This document shows positions 24,035-33,533 of a DNA stretch of 64,000 nucleotides, piece after piece. The stretch comes from Nocardia blacklockiae (GTDB lineage Bacteria > Actinomycetota > Actinomycetes > Mycobacteriales > Mycobacteriaceae), in assembly GCF_015477355.1 (NCBI RefSeq), contig NZ_JADLRJ010000006.1:62001-126000 (forward strand), read 5' to 3'. The notes below the pieces were generated by a model. That model was not told the origin of the DNA. It saw only the letters and a list, made by a program, of their open reading frames with translations, and made no database searches. The translations under genes and the position numbers were made by a program. The number at the start of each line of letters is the position of its first letter. Positions within the stretch are counted from its first letter, which is position 1.

Positions 24035-25042
24035 ATGAAGCTGGCTGTCATCCCCGGTGACGGAATCGGGCCCGAGGTCATCGCGGAGGCGCTGAAGGTG
24101 CTCGACGCGGTCGTGCCCGGCGTCGAGCAGACCCACTACGACCTGGGCGCGAAGCGGTATCACGCGACCGGCGAGGTGCTGCCGGCGAACGTGCTGCCCG
24201 AGCTGAAGCAGCACGACGCCATCCTGCTGGGCGCCATCGGCGACCCGTCCGTGCCGAGCGGCGTGCTCGAGCGCGGCCTGCTGCTGCACACCCGCTTCGC
24301 GCTCGACCACCACGTGAACCTGCGGCCGTCCAAGCTGTATCCGGGGGTCACCAGCCCGCTCGCGGGCAACCCGGACATCGACTTCGTGGTGGTGCGCGAG
24401 GGCACCGAGGGTCCCTACACCGGCACCGGCGGCGCGATCCGGGTGGAGACCCCGCACGAGGTCGCCACCGAGGTCAGCACCAACACCCGCTTCGGCATCG
24501 AGCGCGTGGTCCGCTACGCCTTCGCCAAGGCGCAGCAGCGGCGCAAGCACCTGACCCTGGTGCACAAGACCAATGTGCTCAGCTTCGCCGGTTCGCTGTG
24601 GCAGCGCACGGTCACCGAGGTCGGCGCCGAATACCCCGAGGTCGAGGTCGCCTACCAGCACATCGACGCCGCGACCATCCACATGGTCAACGACCCGGGC
24701 CGCTTCGACGTGATCGTCACCGACAACCTGTTCGGCGACATCATCACCGACCTGGCCGCCGCGGTCTCCGGCGGTATCGGCCTGGCCGCCTCCGGCAACA
24801 TCGACGCCTCGGGCACCAACCCGAGCATGTTCGAGCCGGTGCACGGCAGCGCCCCCGACATCGCCGGCCAGTCCAAGGCCGACCCCACCGCCGCCATCCT
24901 CTCGGTCTCCCTCCTGCTCAACCACCTCGGCCGCACCGACGAGGCCACCCGCATCGAATCCGCCGTAGCCAAGGACCTCGCCTCCCGCACCGGCACCGCC
25001 TCCACGGTCGAAATCGGCGACCGCATCGCCGCCGCCGTGTAA
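24035..25042 (+). CDS. leuB: 3-isopropylmalate dehydrogenase
   Basis: Third step of leucine synthesis: oxidative decarboxylation of 3-isopropylmalate. The 335-residue protein starts [16 protein letters not shown] and has the substrate-binding arginines in [20 protein letters not shown], the catalytic Lys and Tyr regions ([19 protein letters not shown]), the metal-binding Asp in [13 protein letters not shown] and the NAD-binding HGSAPDIAG. Its length and gene place match the mycobacterial enzyme. leuC and leuD lie 6 kb downstream, separated by the gltX block. Confidence 0.96.
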   Translation: MKLAVIPGDGIGPEVIAEALKVLDAVVPGVEQTHYDLGAKRYHATGEVLPANVLPELKQHDAILLGAIGDPSVPSGVLERGLLLHTRFALDHHVNLRPSKLYPGVTSPLAGNPDIDFVVVREGTEGPYTGTGGAIRVETPHEVATEVSTNTRFGIERVVRYAFAKAQQRRKHLTLVHKTNVLSFAGSLWQRTVTEVGAEYPEVEVAYQHIDAATIHMVNDPGRFDVIVTDNLFGDIITDLAAAVSGGIGLAASGNIDASGTNPSMFEPVHGSAPDIAGQSKADPTAAILSVSLLLNHLGRTDEATRIESAVAKDLASRTGTASTVEIGDRIAAAV

Positions 25043-25134
25043 GACCATCGGGCTCTGCTGCCATACTCGGATAGCATCGCTTCGATCGAACTAGCATCGA
25101 TACAGTCGCTGACCACACGAAATCGGAGACGGGT

Positions 25135-25734
25135 ATGACAGCGGAGAACTCCACCTACGCTGCTGGCTTCGGGCCCTACACCGTCCTCGATCTGCACGAT
25201 CTCCCGGAAGACGGCAAGGGTTTCGAACTCGAGGACGGGTGGCTGATCGAAGTGGCGGCGGGGGCTCGGCACAACTGGATCGCGCGACGGTTGGCGAGAA
25301 TTATCGAGGCGGCCGGCGGCGATTCCGTCGTAGCGCTGGACGGTGGGGAATGGGAGGTGAGCACTCCTGGTGGGGTTCGCAAACCTGATGTTGCCGTCGT
25401 GCCCAAGGATCTCGCGCGGGCAGTGGTCCTCGATCAATCGCCGAGGCTGATTCCGGGCCCGGAGCTGTTGCTGGTGGTCGAGGTCGTTTCACCCGGTAGC
25501 GGCAGCGAGCGTACCGACCGAGTGCGGAAGGTGCGCGAGTATGCCGGGCTGGGTATCCCCGAGTATTGGCTCGTGGAGCATCAACCGGCCGTTCGCATCC
25601 ACCGTGCTCGGTTGGACGGTGCTTCCTACCATTGGGAGCCTGCTGTCGATGAGGGAACCGAGTTCGCAGCGGATGTGGAGTGGGACAAGCCGTTTCGAGT
25701 CGTGTTCGATCCGGCGGCGTTGCTGGACATATGA
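25135..25734 (+). CDS. Uma2 family endonuclease-like protein
   Basis: A 199-residue member of the Uma2/DUF820 group with a PD-(D/E)XK nuclease core. FELEDGWLIEVA supplies the early acidic residue, RKPDVAVVP the Asp, LLLVVEVVSPGS the Glu, and DRVRKVREYAGLGIPEYWLVE the Lys and the conserved IPEYW motif. These genes are numerous in cyanobacteria and actinobacteria. A nuclease role is predicted by fold but the biological function is unknown. It has no mobile-element signature around it and is an insertion relative to the mycobacterial gene order. Confidence 0.85.
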   Translation: MTAENSTYAAGFGPYTVLDLHDLPEDGKGFELEDGWLIEVAAGARHNWIARRLARIIEAAGGDSVVALDGGEWEVSTPGGVRKPDVAVVPKDLARAVVLDQSPRLIPGPELLLVVEVVSPGSGSERTDRVRKVREYAGLGIPEYWLVEHQPAVRIHRARLDGASYHWEPAVDEGTEFAADVEWDKPFRVVFDPAALLDI

Positions 25735-25847
25735 TCTCGCGACGGCGCGCGTGAGATCGGTTCGGTGACAACGCACTTCACACCCGTCATCCGCACGCAC
25801 GTTCGTGCTGAAATCGGGTACTGGACCGTGCGGGTTGCCGGTCGCGG

Positions 25848-27035
25848 TCAGGCGACCTTCGCGTGGCGGGCGAGGGGGACCAATGGGATTGCGGCGGTGG
25901 CTATTACGGCTGTGACCGCGTAGGTGGCGGGGAAGCCGGAGGCGGTGATGAGGGCGCCGAACAGTGGGGCGATGGCGGCGGAGGCCAGGTTCTGGCCGGT
26001 GTTCTGGATGCCCAGGCCGCGGCCGCTCCAGTAGGGGCCCGCGATCTCGGCGACGGCGGTGAAGGCCAGGCCGTTGTCGGCGACGGTGATGACCGAGGCG
26101 GCCACCAGGATCGGGATCGCGGCCCACCACCAGTGCAGCCAGGACGCAAACGCCAACGCGCCCATGGAGATCGCGGCCGCGACCGCGACGGTGCGCAGCG
26201 GGCGCAGGCGGCTGCCGACCCGGTCCGACCAGACGCCCGCGCCGATGCGACCCGCCGCGCCCAGCAGCTGCGAGCACGTGACCAGAACGCCGGCCGCCGT
26301 CAGCGACAGGCCGACGTCGCGATGCAGCCACAGCAGCGCGAACGTCCACACGGTGGCCTGCGGGACGACCAGCAGCACCGACACCAGGTGAATCCGCCAC
26401 AGCGTGGTGTCGCCGCGGTACGGGTTCGCGGGGCGCTCGCCGCCGGAGATCTCCGGGCGCGGCGGGTCGATGATGCCGATCGCGCAGCCCACCGCGGCCA
26501 GGCCCGCCATCGCGGCCGGAATCGCGATCGCGGTAGAAAAGCCGTGTGCCGCAGCGGCGGCCGGGATCGTCAGGGCGCCCACCGCGACGCCCAGCGGCTG
26601 CGCGGTCTGCCGGATCCCCATCGCCAGACCACGCTGATTCGGCGGGAACCAGCCGACGATCACCCGGCCGCTGGCGCCGTTGGTCGAGCCCGCGCCCATG
26701 CCCGCCAGGAACAACAGTGCCCCCAAAGCGACGTAGTTCGTGACCATGGCGGCGGCCGCCCCGGCCACGCACATCACCACCGGCCCGGCCACCAGTACGG
26801 CACGCTCGCCGACCCGGTCGACCGCGTAGCCCCACGCGATCAGCGTGCAGACCAACCCGACCGTGGGCATCGCCACCAGCAGACCCGCTGTGGCCAAAGG
26901 CATCCCGCGGTCGGTCAGCGCGGGCAGCAGGAACGGGGTGCCGTGCACGATGACGGCGCTCGAGCTCTGCGCGAAGACGCCGAGGGCGAGCATGATCCAC
27001 CGGCGGGTCGCGTGCAGCTGGGTCGCGGCGGTCAT
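25848..27035 (-). CDS. Major facilitator superfamily transporter
   Basis: A 395-residue membrane protein with about twelve hydrophobic segments. GYAVDRVGERAVL between segments two and three and WSDRVGSRLRPL in the second half are the MFS loop motifs. It occupies the position of the MFS gene next to the FAH gene in mycobacteria. The substrate is unknown; the family layout would suit an organic acid or drug. GAGGTGA just upstream supports the ATG; an earlier ATG seven codons back does not have one. A palindrome lies 31 bases upstream. Confidence 0.87.
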   Translation of the reverse strand: MTAATQLHATRRWIMLALGVFAQSSSAVIVHGTPFLLPALTDRGMPLATAGLLVAMPTVGLVCTLIAWGYAVDRVGERAVLVAGPVVMCVAGAAAAMVTNYVALGALLFLAGMGAGSTNGASGRVIVGWFPPNQRGLAMGIRQTAQPLGVAVGALTIPAAAAAHGFSTAIAIPAAMAGLAAVGCAIGIIDPPRPEISGGERPANPYRGDTTLWRIHLVSVLLVVPQATVWTFALLWLHRDVGLSLTAAGVLVTCSQLLGAAGRIGAGVWSDRVGSRLRPLRTVAVAAAISMGALAFASWLHWWWAAIPILVAASVITVADNGLAFTAVAEIAGPYWSGRGLGIQNTGQNLASAAIAPLFGALITASGFPATYAVTAVIATAAIPLVPLARHAKVA

Positions 27036-27065
27036 GGCGTCACCTCGGAATCTCAAATATTGGGA

Positions 27066-27082
27066 ACACAGTCCTACTGTGT
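27066..27082. promoter_or_regulatory. Palindrome ACACAGT-N3-ACTGTGT, putative operator
   Basis: A perfect 17-bp inverted repeat with 7-bp arms, placed 31 bases before the MFS start and 134 bases before the divergent FAH gene. It is AT-rich for this genome and lies where the MFS promoter is expected. No regulator gene is adjacent. Confidence 0.6.
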
Positions 27083-27215
27083 GAACACGCCTTCACGGTA
27101 CACCGCCGCGCCCGGCCGTATCCACCGCCCCGGCGCCCCGCGCGAAACCCCGCCCGTCCGCGCAGGCAGACCACCCGGTCGGGCCCATACCACGAGGTGG
27201 ATAGACTGTCGAGCC

Positions 27216-27989
27216 ATGCGCCTAGGTCGAGTTGCCAGTCCCGAGGGAGTCGCGTTCGTCAGCATCGAGGGATCGAGTTCGGACGGAGTGGCGAAAGAGA
27301 TCGCCGAGCACCCGTTCGGCACGCCGACGTTCACCGGCCGCAGCTGGCCGCTGCCCGATGTGCGGCTGCTCGCCCCGATCCTCGCGAGCAAGGTGGTGTG
27401 CGTCGGCAAGAACTACGCGGCACACGCCCAGGAAATGGGCGGCGAGGCCCCGGCCGAACCGGTCATCTTCCTCAAGCCGAACACCTCGATCGTCGGCCCG
27501 AACGTCCCGATCGTGCTGCCGCCCAGTTCCTCTCAGGTCGACTACGAGGGCGAGCTCGCCGTCGTCATCGGCCGGCCGTGCAAGGACGTGCCCGCCGCGC
27601 GCGCCCGCGACGTGATCCTCGGCTACACCGTCGCCAACGACGTTACCGCCCGCGACCAGCAGCGCCACGACGGGCAGTGGACGCGCGGCAAGGGGTACGA
27701 CACCTTCTGCCCGCTGGGGCCGTGGATCGAGACGAGCCTCGACCCGGGCGATCTGGAAATCACCACCGAACTCGACGGCGAGGTGCGCCAGCGCAGCCGG
27801 ACTTCGCTTCTCCTGCACGACATCCCGAAGCTGATCGAATGGGTCACCACGGTGATGACGCTGCTGCCGGGTGACGTGATCCTCACCGGCACACCGGAAG
27901 GTGTAGGACCGATGCAGGATGGGCAAACCGTCTCCGTGACGGTAGAGGGCATCGGCACCCTCACCAATCCCGTTGCCGCCAAACGCTGA
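27216..27989 (+). CDS. Fumarylacetoacetate hydrolase family protein
   Basis: A 257-residue FAH-fold enzyme, the group that includes acylpyruvases, oxaloacetate decarboxylases and homoprotocatechuate pathway isomerases. [15 protein letters not shown], the metal-binding [22 protein letters not shown] and [12 protein letters not shown] are all present. The reaction cannot be narrowed further. TAGACT at 27202-27207 with 8 bases before ATG fits a leaderless promoter. It lies 14 bases upstream of gltX, the same adjacency as in M. tuberculosis, and the two are likely co-transcribed. Confidence 0.88.
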   Translation: MRLGRVASPEGVAFVSIEGSSSDGVAKEIAEHPFGTPTFTGRSWPLPDVRLLAPILASKVVCVGKNYAAHAQEMGGEAPAEPVIFLKPNTSIVGPNVPIVLPPSSSQVDYEGELAVVIGRPCKDVPAARARDVILGYTVANDVTARDQQRHDGQWTRGKGYDTFCPLGPWIETSLDPGDLEITTELDGEVRQRSRTSLLLHDIPKLIEWVTTVMTLLPGDVILTGTPEGVGPMQDGQTVSVTVEGIGTLTNPVAAKR

Positions 27990-28003
27990 TCGAGAGAAGG
28001 AAC

Positions 28004-29464
28004 ATGTCTGACGTACGGGTCCGTTTCTGCCCGTCGCCGACCGGCACGCCGCACGTCGGCCTGATCCGGACGGCGTTGTTCAACTGGGCCTACGCCCGCC
28101 ACCACGGCGGCGCCTTCGTGTTCCGCATCGAAGACACCGATGCCGCACGCGATTCCGAGGAATCCTATGCCGCGCTGCTGGACGCGCTGCGGTGGCTCGG
28201 GCTCACCTGGGACGAGGGCCCGGAGGTCGGCGGACCCTACGGGCCGTACCGGCAGTCGCTGCGGCGTGAGATTCATCTCGATGTGGTGCGGCGTTTGCTG
28301 GCGGCCGGGGAGGCCTACGAATCCTTCTCCACGCCAGCGGAAGTCGAGGAGCGCCACCGGGCCGCCGGCCGCGACCCGAAGCTGGGTTACGACAACTTCG
28401 ACCGCGACCTGACGCCCGAGCAGATCGCCGCCTACAAGGCGGAGGGCCGCGGGGCGGTGGTCCGGCTGCGGATGCCCGACCACGACCTGTCCTGGAACGA
28501 TCTGGTGCGCGGCGAAACCACCTTCAAGGCGGGCACGGTGCCCGACTTCGCGCTGACCCGGGGCACCGGCGATCCGCTCTACACGCTGGTGAATCCGGTC
28601 GACGACGCGTCGATGAAGATCACCCACGTGTTGCGCGGCGAGGACATTCTCTCGTCGACCCCGCGGCAGCTGGCGCTGTACGAGGCGTTGCAGCGGATCG
28701 GGGTCGCGGAGTTCACGCCGCAGTTCGGGCATCTGCCGTTCGTGATGGGGCAGGGCAACAAGAAGTTGTCCAAGCGTGATCCCGAGTCGAATCTGTTCGT
28801 CCACCGCGACCGCGGATTCATCCCGGAGGGTTTGCTGAATTACCTGGCTTTGCTGGGTTGGAGCCTCACCGACGACCGCGACGTCTTCTCCATGACGGAG
28901 ATGGTCGAGGCCTTCGACATATCGAAAGTGAATTCGAATCCGGCGCGCTTCGACCAGAAGAAGGCGGACGCGATCAACGCCGAGCACATTCGTTTGCTGG
29001 AACCCGGTGATTTCGCCCACCGACTGCGCGAGTACCTGACCGCACAGGGACACATCGGCGCGGAAGTGGACGAGAGCCTTTTCGCAACCGCCGCGGAGTT
29101 GGTACAGACCCGGATCGTGGTACTCGGCGACGCTTGGGATCTGCTGAAGTTCCTGTTCGTTCCGCCGGCCGAGTTCGCTGTCGACCCGGCCGCGGCGGAA
29201 AAGAATCTGGGCGCCGACGCGGCCCCCGTGCTGCGCGCCGCCATCGCCGCGCTGGAGGGCGTTTCGGACTGGTCGGCGGTCGCACTGGAAAGCGCGCTGA
29301 AAACGGCTCTGGTGGACGATCTGGGGCTCAAACCGCGCAAGGCCTTCGCGCCGGTGCGAGTCGCGGTGACCGGATCGCACATCAGCCCGCCGCTGTACGA
29401 GTCGCTGGAGTTGCTCGGGCGCGAGCTGACGATGCAACGGCTGCGCGCGGCCGAGGCGGCGTAG
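28004..29464 (+). CDS. gltX: Glutamyl-tRNA synthetase
   Basis: A 486-residue class I synthetase that charges tRNA-Glu, and in organisms without glutaminyl-tRNA synthetase also mischarges tRNA-Gln for later amidation. [20 protein letters not shown] contains the HIGH-type motif (HVGL), FRIEDTD the acidic Mg site, and KKLSKRD the KMSKS-type motif. The C-terminal helical anticodon-binding domain is complete. GAGAGAAGG precedes ATG. tRNA-Gln(CUG) and tRNA-Glu(CUC), both of its likely substrates, follow within 450 bases. Confidence 0.97.
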   Translation: MSDVRVRFCPSPTGTPHVGLIRTALFNWAYARHHGGAFVFRIEDTDAARDSEESYAALLDALRWLGLTWDEGPEVGGPYGPYRQSLRREIHLDVVRRLLAAGEAYESFSTPAEVEERHRAAGRDPKLGYDNFDRDLTPEQIAAYKAEGRGAVVRLRMPDHDLSWNDLVRGETTFKAGTVPDFALTRGTGDPLYTLVNPVDDASMKITHVLRGEDILSSTPRQLALYEALQRIGVAEFTPQFGHLPFVMGQGNKKLSKRDPESNLFVHRDRGFIPEGLLNYLALLGWSLTDDRDVFSMTEMVEAFDISKVNSNPARFDQKKADAINAEHIRLLEPGDFAHRLREYLTAQGHIGAEVDESLFATAAELVQTRIVVLGDAWDLLKFLFVPPAEFAVDPAAAEKNLGADAAPVLRAAIAALEGVSDWSAVALESALKTALVDDLGLKPRKAFAPVRVAVTGSHISPPLYESLELLGRELTMQRLRAAEAA

Positions 29465-29633
29465 CGCGGTGCGGGCGCGGCGGTCCGACGACCGGCCGCC
29501 GCGCCGAACCGCCCCCGAAATACGGCCGCTGAGCTGCTGATTTGTAGTTTTCCGGGAGGGGTTTGGTAATCTTTCTCTCGGCCCGGAACGAGGTCCTCTC
29601 CCCGCCAGGGAGTCGGCTGAAAGCCCAGGTCAT

Positions 29634-29705
29634 TGGGGTATGGTGTAATTGGCAACACAGCTGATTCTGGTTCAGCCATTCTAGGTTCGAGTCCTGGTAC
29701 CCCAG
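29634..29705 (+). tRNA. tRNA-Gln (CUG anticodon)
   Basis: A 72-base cloverleaf: acceptor TGGGGTA pairs with TACCCCA, discriminator G; anticodon stem GCTGA/TCAGC with loop TTCTGGT gives CTG at 29667-29669; T-arm contains GGTTCGAGTCC. CCA is not encoded. It is part of the gltX region, as in mycobacteria. Confidence 0.95.
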
Positions 29706-29833
29706 CGGAGCATGCCACTCCGGCTCGGTTCGCGGCCGCAGCGGAACGCATGTGGTGAATTTGGTTCACCGGGCTCCGGCCGGTTAAGCTGGCCGAGCCT
29801 CCTCGGAGGCCTCCCCTCGCGGAGACCATTCCT

Positions 29834-29906
29834 GGCCCCGTCGTCTAGCGGCCTAGGACGCCGCCCTCTCAAGGCGGTAGCGCGGGTTCAAATCCCGTCG
29901 GGGCTA
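29834..29906 (+). tRNA. tRNA-Glu (CUC anticodon)
   Basis: A 73-base cloverleaf: acceptor GGCCCCG against CGGGGCT, with a terminal G-U pair, discriminator A; anticodon stem CCGCC/GGCGG with CTC at 29868-29870; T-loop TTCAAAT. CCA is not encoded. It lies 128 bases after tRNA-Gln and is followed closely by a terminator. Confidence 0.95.
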
Positions 29907-29909
29907 CTG

Positions 29910-29940
29910 AAACCCTCCAGCTCACGGCTGGAGGGTTTTC
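29910..29940 (+). terminator. Terminator after tRNA-Glu
   Basis: A 12-bp perfect stem, AAACCCTCCAGC against GCTGGAGGGTTT, with a 5-base loop and a short run of T. It sits three bases after the mature tRNA end and separates the tRNA unit from the convergent PPOX gene. Confidence 0.85.
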
Positions 29941-29950
29941 TCGTTCTCGC

Positions 29951-30448
29951 TCAGGCCTGCGGCCAGGTGCTGCCGCCCGGAGGCAGCTCGGGCAGGCCCA
30001 GCTTGCGGTGGTCCCAGCTGCGGGTGCGCTCGGGCACCACGCGGATCGCGACGCGCTTGTTCAGCATCGCCTCCACCATCGGGCGGACCTCCTCGCTGTA
30101 GGGCCCGGTGTAGCGCTCCCAGACGCTGACGCCGACCCGGAACAGCGCCTCGGCGTCGTCCACGATCTCCGCCCGGCCCTCGATCGAGACGCCGCGCAGC
30201 TGGTCGTAGGTGTCGCCGGCCTCCACGAGCACCGTCACCCGCGGGTCGCGGCGGATGTTGACCGCCTTCTGCGACTTGGCCTTCGTCTCGAACCAGATCG
30301 CGCCGTCGACAAGCCCGTACCACATGGCGGTCAGGTGCGGCAGGCCCGACTTGCCCAGCGTGGCCAGCGTGATGATGCGGCTGTGCTCCAGAAACTCGGC
30401 GATCTCCGCGTCGGACATCACGATCTGCGCGCGTTGATTAGCTCCCAT
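29951..30448 (-). CDS. PPOX class F420-dependent or flavin-binding protein
   Basis: A 165-residue split-barrel protein. IITLATLGKSGLPHLTAMWYGLVDG, read as IITLATLG then LPHLTAMWYG, and the later AVNIRRDPRVTVLVEAG are characteristic of the PPOX/FDOR family. LEHSRI and the C-terminal SWDHRKLGLPELPPG complete it. It is not obviously close to the first PPOX protein of this window except in fold. The position beside the tRNAs matches the mycobacterial Rv2991 place. Cofactor and substrate are unknown. Confidence 0.83.
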   Translation of the reverse strand: MGANQRAQIVMSDAEIAEFLEHSRIITLATLGKSGLPHLTAMWYGLVDGAIWFETKAKSQKAVNIRRDPRVTVLVEAGDTYDQLRGVSIEGRAEIVDDAEALFRVGVSVWERYTGPYSEEVRPMVEAMLNKRVAIRVVPERTRSWDHRKLGLPELPPGGSTWPQA

Positions 30449-30511
30449 GGGCCGACTCTACTTTACGGCGTATGGCCTGCGTCACTGCCTCGGAGCGGCT
30501 CGTGGGAGGCC

Positions 30512-31213
30512 TCAGAGCCGCTTGTGCAGGGCGTCGGCCGCGGCCACCAGGTCCGCCGCCCACCGCGCGCCCGGCCGGCGGCCCATCCGGTCGATCGGGC
30601 CCGACACCGACACCGCCGCGACCACGGCCCCGGACGCGTCCCGCACGGGCGCGGAGACGCTGGCCACCCCGGCCGCGCGTTCGGCGGCGCTCTGCGCCCA
30701 GCCGCGGCGGCGGACCTCGGCCAGCGCCCGCTCGCCGAAGACCGCGTCGGTCAGCACGCCGCGTTGCAGTTCCGGATCTGCCCAGGCCAGCAGCACTTTG
30801 GCGGCCGAGCCCGCGGTGAGCGGGAGCCGCGCGCCCACGGGCACGGTGTCGCGCAGGCCGGAGGTCGGCTCGAGCGCCGCGACGCAGACGCGCGAATGGC
30901 CGTCGAGCCGGTAGAGCTGCACGCTCTCGCCGGTGATCTCGCGCAGCCGGGGCAGGATGGCGTTCGCGGCGTCCAGCAGCGGATCCGCCGCGGTGGTGGC
31001 CAGTTCGGACAGCGCGGGACCGGGCCGCCACAATCCGTTGACGTCGCGGGCCAGCATGCGGTGCACCTCGAGCCCCACCGCCAGCCGGTGCGCGGTGGCG
31101 CGGGGCAGGCCGGTGCGGGTGCACAACTCGTTGAGGCCGCAGGGCTGCTCGGCCACGGCGTAGAGCACGGCCATGGCTTTGTCGAGCACCCCGATGCCGC
31201 TATGCTGTCTCAT
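30512..31213 (-). CDS. IclR family transcriptional regulator of leucine genes
   Basis: A 233-residue regulator with an N-terminal winged helix (LNELCTRTGLPRATAHRLAVGL) and the IclR effector domain (LPLTAGSAAKVLLAW; GVASVSAPVRDASGAVVAAVSVSG). Divergence from leuCD is the classic arrangement of the actinobacterial NdgR/LtbR group, which controls leucine and other amino-acid genes, so it is very probably an orthologue. TAGTAT on the minus strand (31225-31220) is 6 bases from the ATG, a leaderless layout. The same spacer contains an inverted repeat that could be its operator. Confidence 0.88.
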   Translation of the reverse strand: MRQHSGIGVLDKAMAVLYAVAEQPCGLNELCTRTGLPRATAHRLAVGLEVHRMLARDVNGLWRPGPALSELATTAADPLLDAANAILPRLREITGESVQLYRLDGHSRVCVAALEPTSGLRDTVPVGARLPLTAGSAAKVLLAWADPELQRGVLTDAVFGERALAEVRRRGWAQSAAERAAGVASVSAPVRDASGAVVAAVSVSGPIDRMGRRPGARWAADLVAAADALHKRL

Positions 31214-31228
31214 AGAACGATACTAGCG

Positions 31229-31243
31229 TCTCGCATACTGAGA
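31229..31243. promoter_or_regulatory. Inverted repeat TCTC-N7-GAGA in the IclR-leuC spacer
   Basis: A short inverted repeat at the middle of the divergent spacer, partly overlapping the predicted IclR promoter and followed by the leuC promoter region. An IclR dimer would be expected to bind here. The arms are short, so this is only a candidate. Confidence 0.42.
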
Positions 31244-31309
31244 AGCGCAAATCATGAACGCGTCGTCAGCCCATTTTCGGCGCGTCGTCGTAGCGAAAGG
31301 TGATATGAG

Positions 31310-32734
31310 ATGGCCGAGCGGCCACGCACCCTGGCGGAGAAGGTCTGGGAACAGCACGTCGTCACACGCGGAACCGGCGAGGGCGATGCGCGCGAACCCG
31401 ATCTCATCTACATCGACCTGCACCTGGTGCACGAGGTGACCAGCCCGCAGGCCTTCGACGGCCTGCGCGCGGCCGGACGCCCGGTCCGGCGGCCGGATCT
31501 CACCATCGCCACCGAGGACCACAACGTCCCGACCGTCGACATCGACAAGCCGATCGCCGACCCCGTTTCCCGCACCCAGGTCGAGACGCTGCGGCGCAAT
31601 TGCGCCGAGTTCGGGGTCCGGCTGTACCCGATGGGCGATCTGGAGCAGGGCATCGTGCACGTGGTCGGCCCGCAGCTGGGCCTGACCCAGCCGGGAATGA
31701 CCGTGGTGTGCGGTGATTCGCACACCTCCACGCACGGCGCGTTCGGCGCGATCGCGATGGGCATCGGCACCAGCGAGGTCGAGCACGTGCTGGCCACCCA
31801 GACGCTGTCGCTGCGCCCCTTCAAGACCATGGCGATCAACATCGATGGGCAGCTGCCGCCCGGTGTCACGAGCAAGGACGTGATCCTGGCCGTGATCGCG
31901 CAGATCGGCACCGGCGGCGGCCAAGGCTACGTGCTGGAGTACCGGGGCGAGGCCGTGCGGGCCATGTCCATGGAGGCGCGGATGACCATGTGCAACATGT
32001 CCATCGAGGCCGGCGCCCGCGCGGGCATGGTGGCTCCCGACGAGGTCACCTACGAATTCCTGAAGGGCCGCCCGCACGCGCCGCAGGGCGCGGACTGGGA
32101 CGCCGCGGTCGCCGCCTGGGAGGCGCTGAAGACCGACGAGGGCGCCGAATTCGACGCCGAGGTGCATATCGACGCCTCGACGCTGACGCCGTTCGTCACC
32201 TGGGGCACCAACCCCGGCCAGGGCGCGCCGCTGGGCGCGGCCGTGCCGAATCCCGCCGATTTCTCCGACGAGACGGCGCGGGAATCGGCCGAGAAGGCAC
32301 TGCGATACATGGATTTGGAGCCCGGTACTCCGCTTCGCGAGGTCGCGGTCGACACCGTTTTCGTCGGCTCCTGCACCAACGGGCGTATCGAGGATCTGCG
32401 CGCCGTGGCCGGGGTATTGCAAGGTCGCAAGGTCGCCGACGGCGTCCGGATGTTGATCGTGCCCGGTTCCATGCGGGTGCGCGCGCAGGCCGAATCCGAG
32501 GGGCTGGGCGAGATTTTCACCGCGGCCGGCGCGGAATGGCGCCAGGCGGGCTGCTCGATGTGCCTGGGAATGAATCCCGATCAACTTTCGCCCGGTCAGC
32601 GCTGCGCCTCGACGTCCAACCGGAACTTCGAGGGCCGGCAGGGCAAAGGCGGCCGCACGCACCTGGTTTCGCCGCTGGTCGCGGCGGCCACGGCGGTGCG
32701 CGGAACGCTGTCCTCACCTGCGGATCTGAACTGA
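31310..32734 (+). CDS. leuC: 3-isopropylmalate dehydratase large subunit
   Basis: The 474-residue iron-sulfur subunit of isopropylmalate isomerase, second step of leucine synthesis. The [4Fe-4S] ligands are visible in GSCTNGR and [10 protein letters not shown], and [19 protein letters not shown] is the aconitase-family signature. [19 protein letters not shown] closes the active site. AGGTGA lies before the ATG. leuD follows after 34 bases, giving the usual leuCD operon. Confidence 0.97.
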   Translation: MAERPRTLAEKVWEQHVVTRGTGEGDAREPDLIYIDLHLVHEVTSPQAFDGLRAAGRPVRRPDLTIATEDHNVPTVDIDKPIADPVSRTQVETLRRNCAEFGVRLYPMGDLEQGIVHVVGPQLGLTQPGMTVVCGDSHTSTHGAFGAIAMGIGTSEVEHVLATQTLSLRPFKTMAINIDGQLPPGVTSKDVILAVIAQIGTGGGQGYVLEYRGEAVRAMSMEARMTMCNMSIEAGARAGMVAPDEVTYEFLKGRPHAPQGADWDAAVAAWEALKTDEGAEFDAEVHIDASTLTPFVTWGTNPGQGAPLGAAVPNPADFSDETARESAEKALRYMDLEPGTPLREVAVDTVFVGSCTNGRIEDLRAVAGVLQGRKVADGVRMLIVPGSMRVRAQAESEGLGEIFTAAGAEWRQAGCSMCLGMNPDQLSPGQRCASTSNRNFEGRQGKGGRTHLVSPLVAAATAVRGTLSSPADLN

Positions 32735-32768
32735 TCGGCCGAATTACACGGACTTTGGAGGAGAACTG

Positions 32769-33377
32769 ATGGAAGCGTTCAAGGTACACAAGGGGATCGG
32801 CGTGCCGCTGCGCCGATCCAACGTCGACACCGATCAGATCATCCCGGCGGTGTATCTGAAGCGGGTCACCCGAACGGGATTCGAGGACGGGCTGTTCTCG
32901 GCGTGGCGGTCGGATCCGGGGTTCATTTTGAACACCGAGCCCTTCAACCGGGGCAGTGTCCTGGTGGCCGGTCCGGATTTCGGCACGGGTTCCTCGCGCG
33001 AGCACGCCGTTTGGGCGCTGCTCGACTACGGCTTCCGGGTCGTGATCTCGTCGCGCTTCGCGGACATCTTCCGCGGCAACGCCGGCAAGGGCGGTCTGGT
33101 GGCGGCCCGGATGTCACAACATGATGTCGAATTGCTCTGGAAGTTGCTCGAGGAACAGCCTGGCCTGGAATTGATCGTCGATCTCGAGGCGCGCACGGTG
33201 GCCGCCGGAACCACCGTGTTGCCCTTCGATATTGACGACTACACCAGGTGGCGCCTGCTGGAGGGTCTGGACGACATCGGGCTGACACTCCGGCGGGAAG
33301 ACGCCATCAGCGCCTTCGAAAAGGCAAGGCCGGCATGGAAACCCACCACCATTCCGGACGCTATTTCGCAGGCGTAA
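32769..33377 (+). CDS. leuD: 3-isopropylmalate dehydratase small subunit
   Basis: The 202-residue partner of Leu[20 protein letters not shown] near the N-terminus and [20 protein letters not shown] in the swivelling domain are diagnostic, and [18 protein letters not shown] follows. GGAGGA lies 6 bases before the ATG. The gene ends the leuCD operon, and a long hairpin stands between it and hupB. Confidence 0.97.
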   Translation: MEAFKVHKGIGVPLRRSNVDTDQIIPAVYLKRVTRTGFEDGLFSAWRSDPGFILNTEPFNRGSVLVAGPDFGTGSSREHAVWALLDYGFRVVISSRFADIFRGNAGKGGLVAARMSQHDVELLWKLLEEQPGLELIVDLEARTVAAGTTVLPFDIDDYTRWRLLEGLDDIGLTLRREDAISAFEKARPAWKPTTIPDAISQA

Positions 33378-33424
33378 ACAGTCCTGGGTGTTAGCTGGGA
33401 GCTACCAATCACGGTTGCTGCGCG

Positions 33425-33457
33425 TGTGCCACGCCACATGAAATTTGGCGTGGCACA
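33425..33457. promoter_or_regulatory. 12-bp-arm inverted repeat upstream of hupB
   Basis: TGTGCCACGCCA and its exact inverted copy are separated by a 9-base AT-rich loop (33437-33445). No T run follows on the + strand, so it is a poor intrinsic terminator for leuD, though it may still act as one. It ends 76 bases before the hupB ATG, so an operator or a folded leader element is also possible. Confidence 0.6.
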
Positions 33458-33533
33458 TAGACTCTTGCCCATTGAGGGTTTACCGTGGTACCTAGTCGGT
33501 CCGACGACGGGCCATTAGTCTGCGGAGGATTCA

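Noticed and set aside
25135-25734. Uma2-type gene as part of a mobile element
   Set aside because: No inverted repeats, target duplications or transposase were seen on either side; the gene is kept as a stand-alone insertion.
29707-29833. Possible third tRNA between tRNA-Gln and tRNA-Glu
   Set aside because: No cloverleaf could be folded; GGTTAAGC near 29780 has no matching arms.
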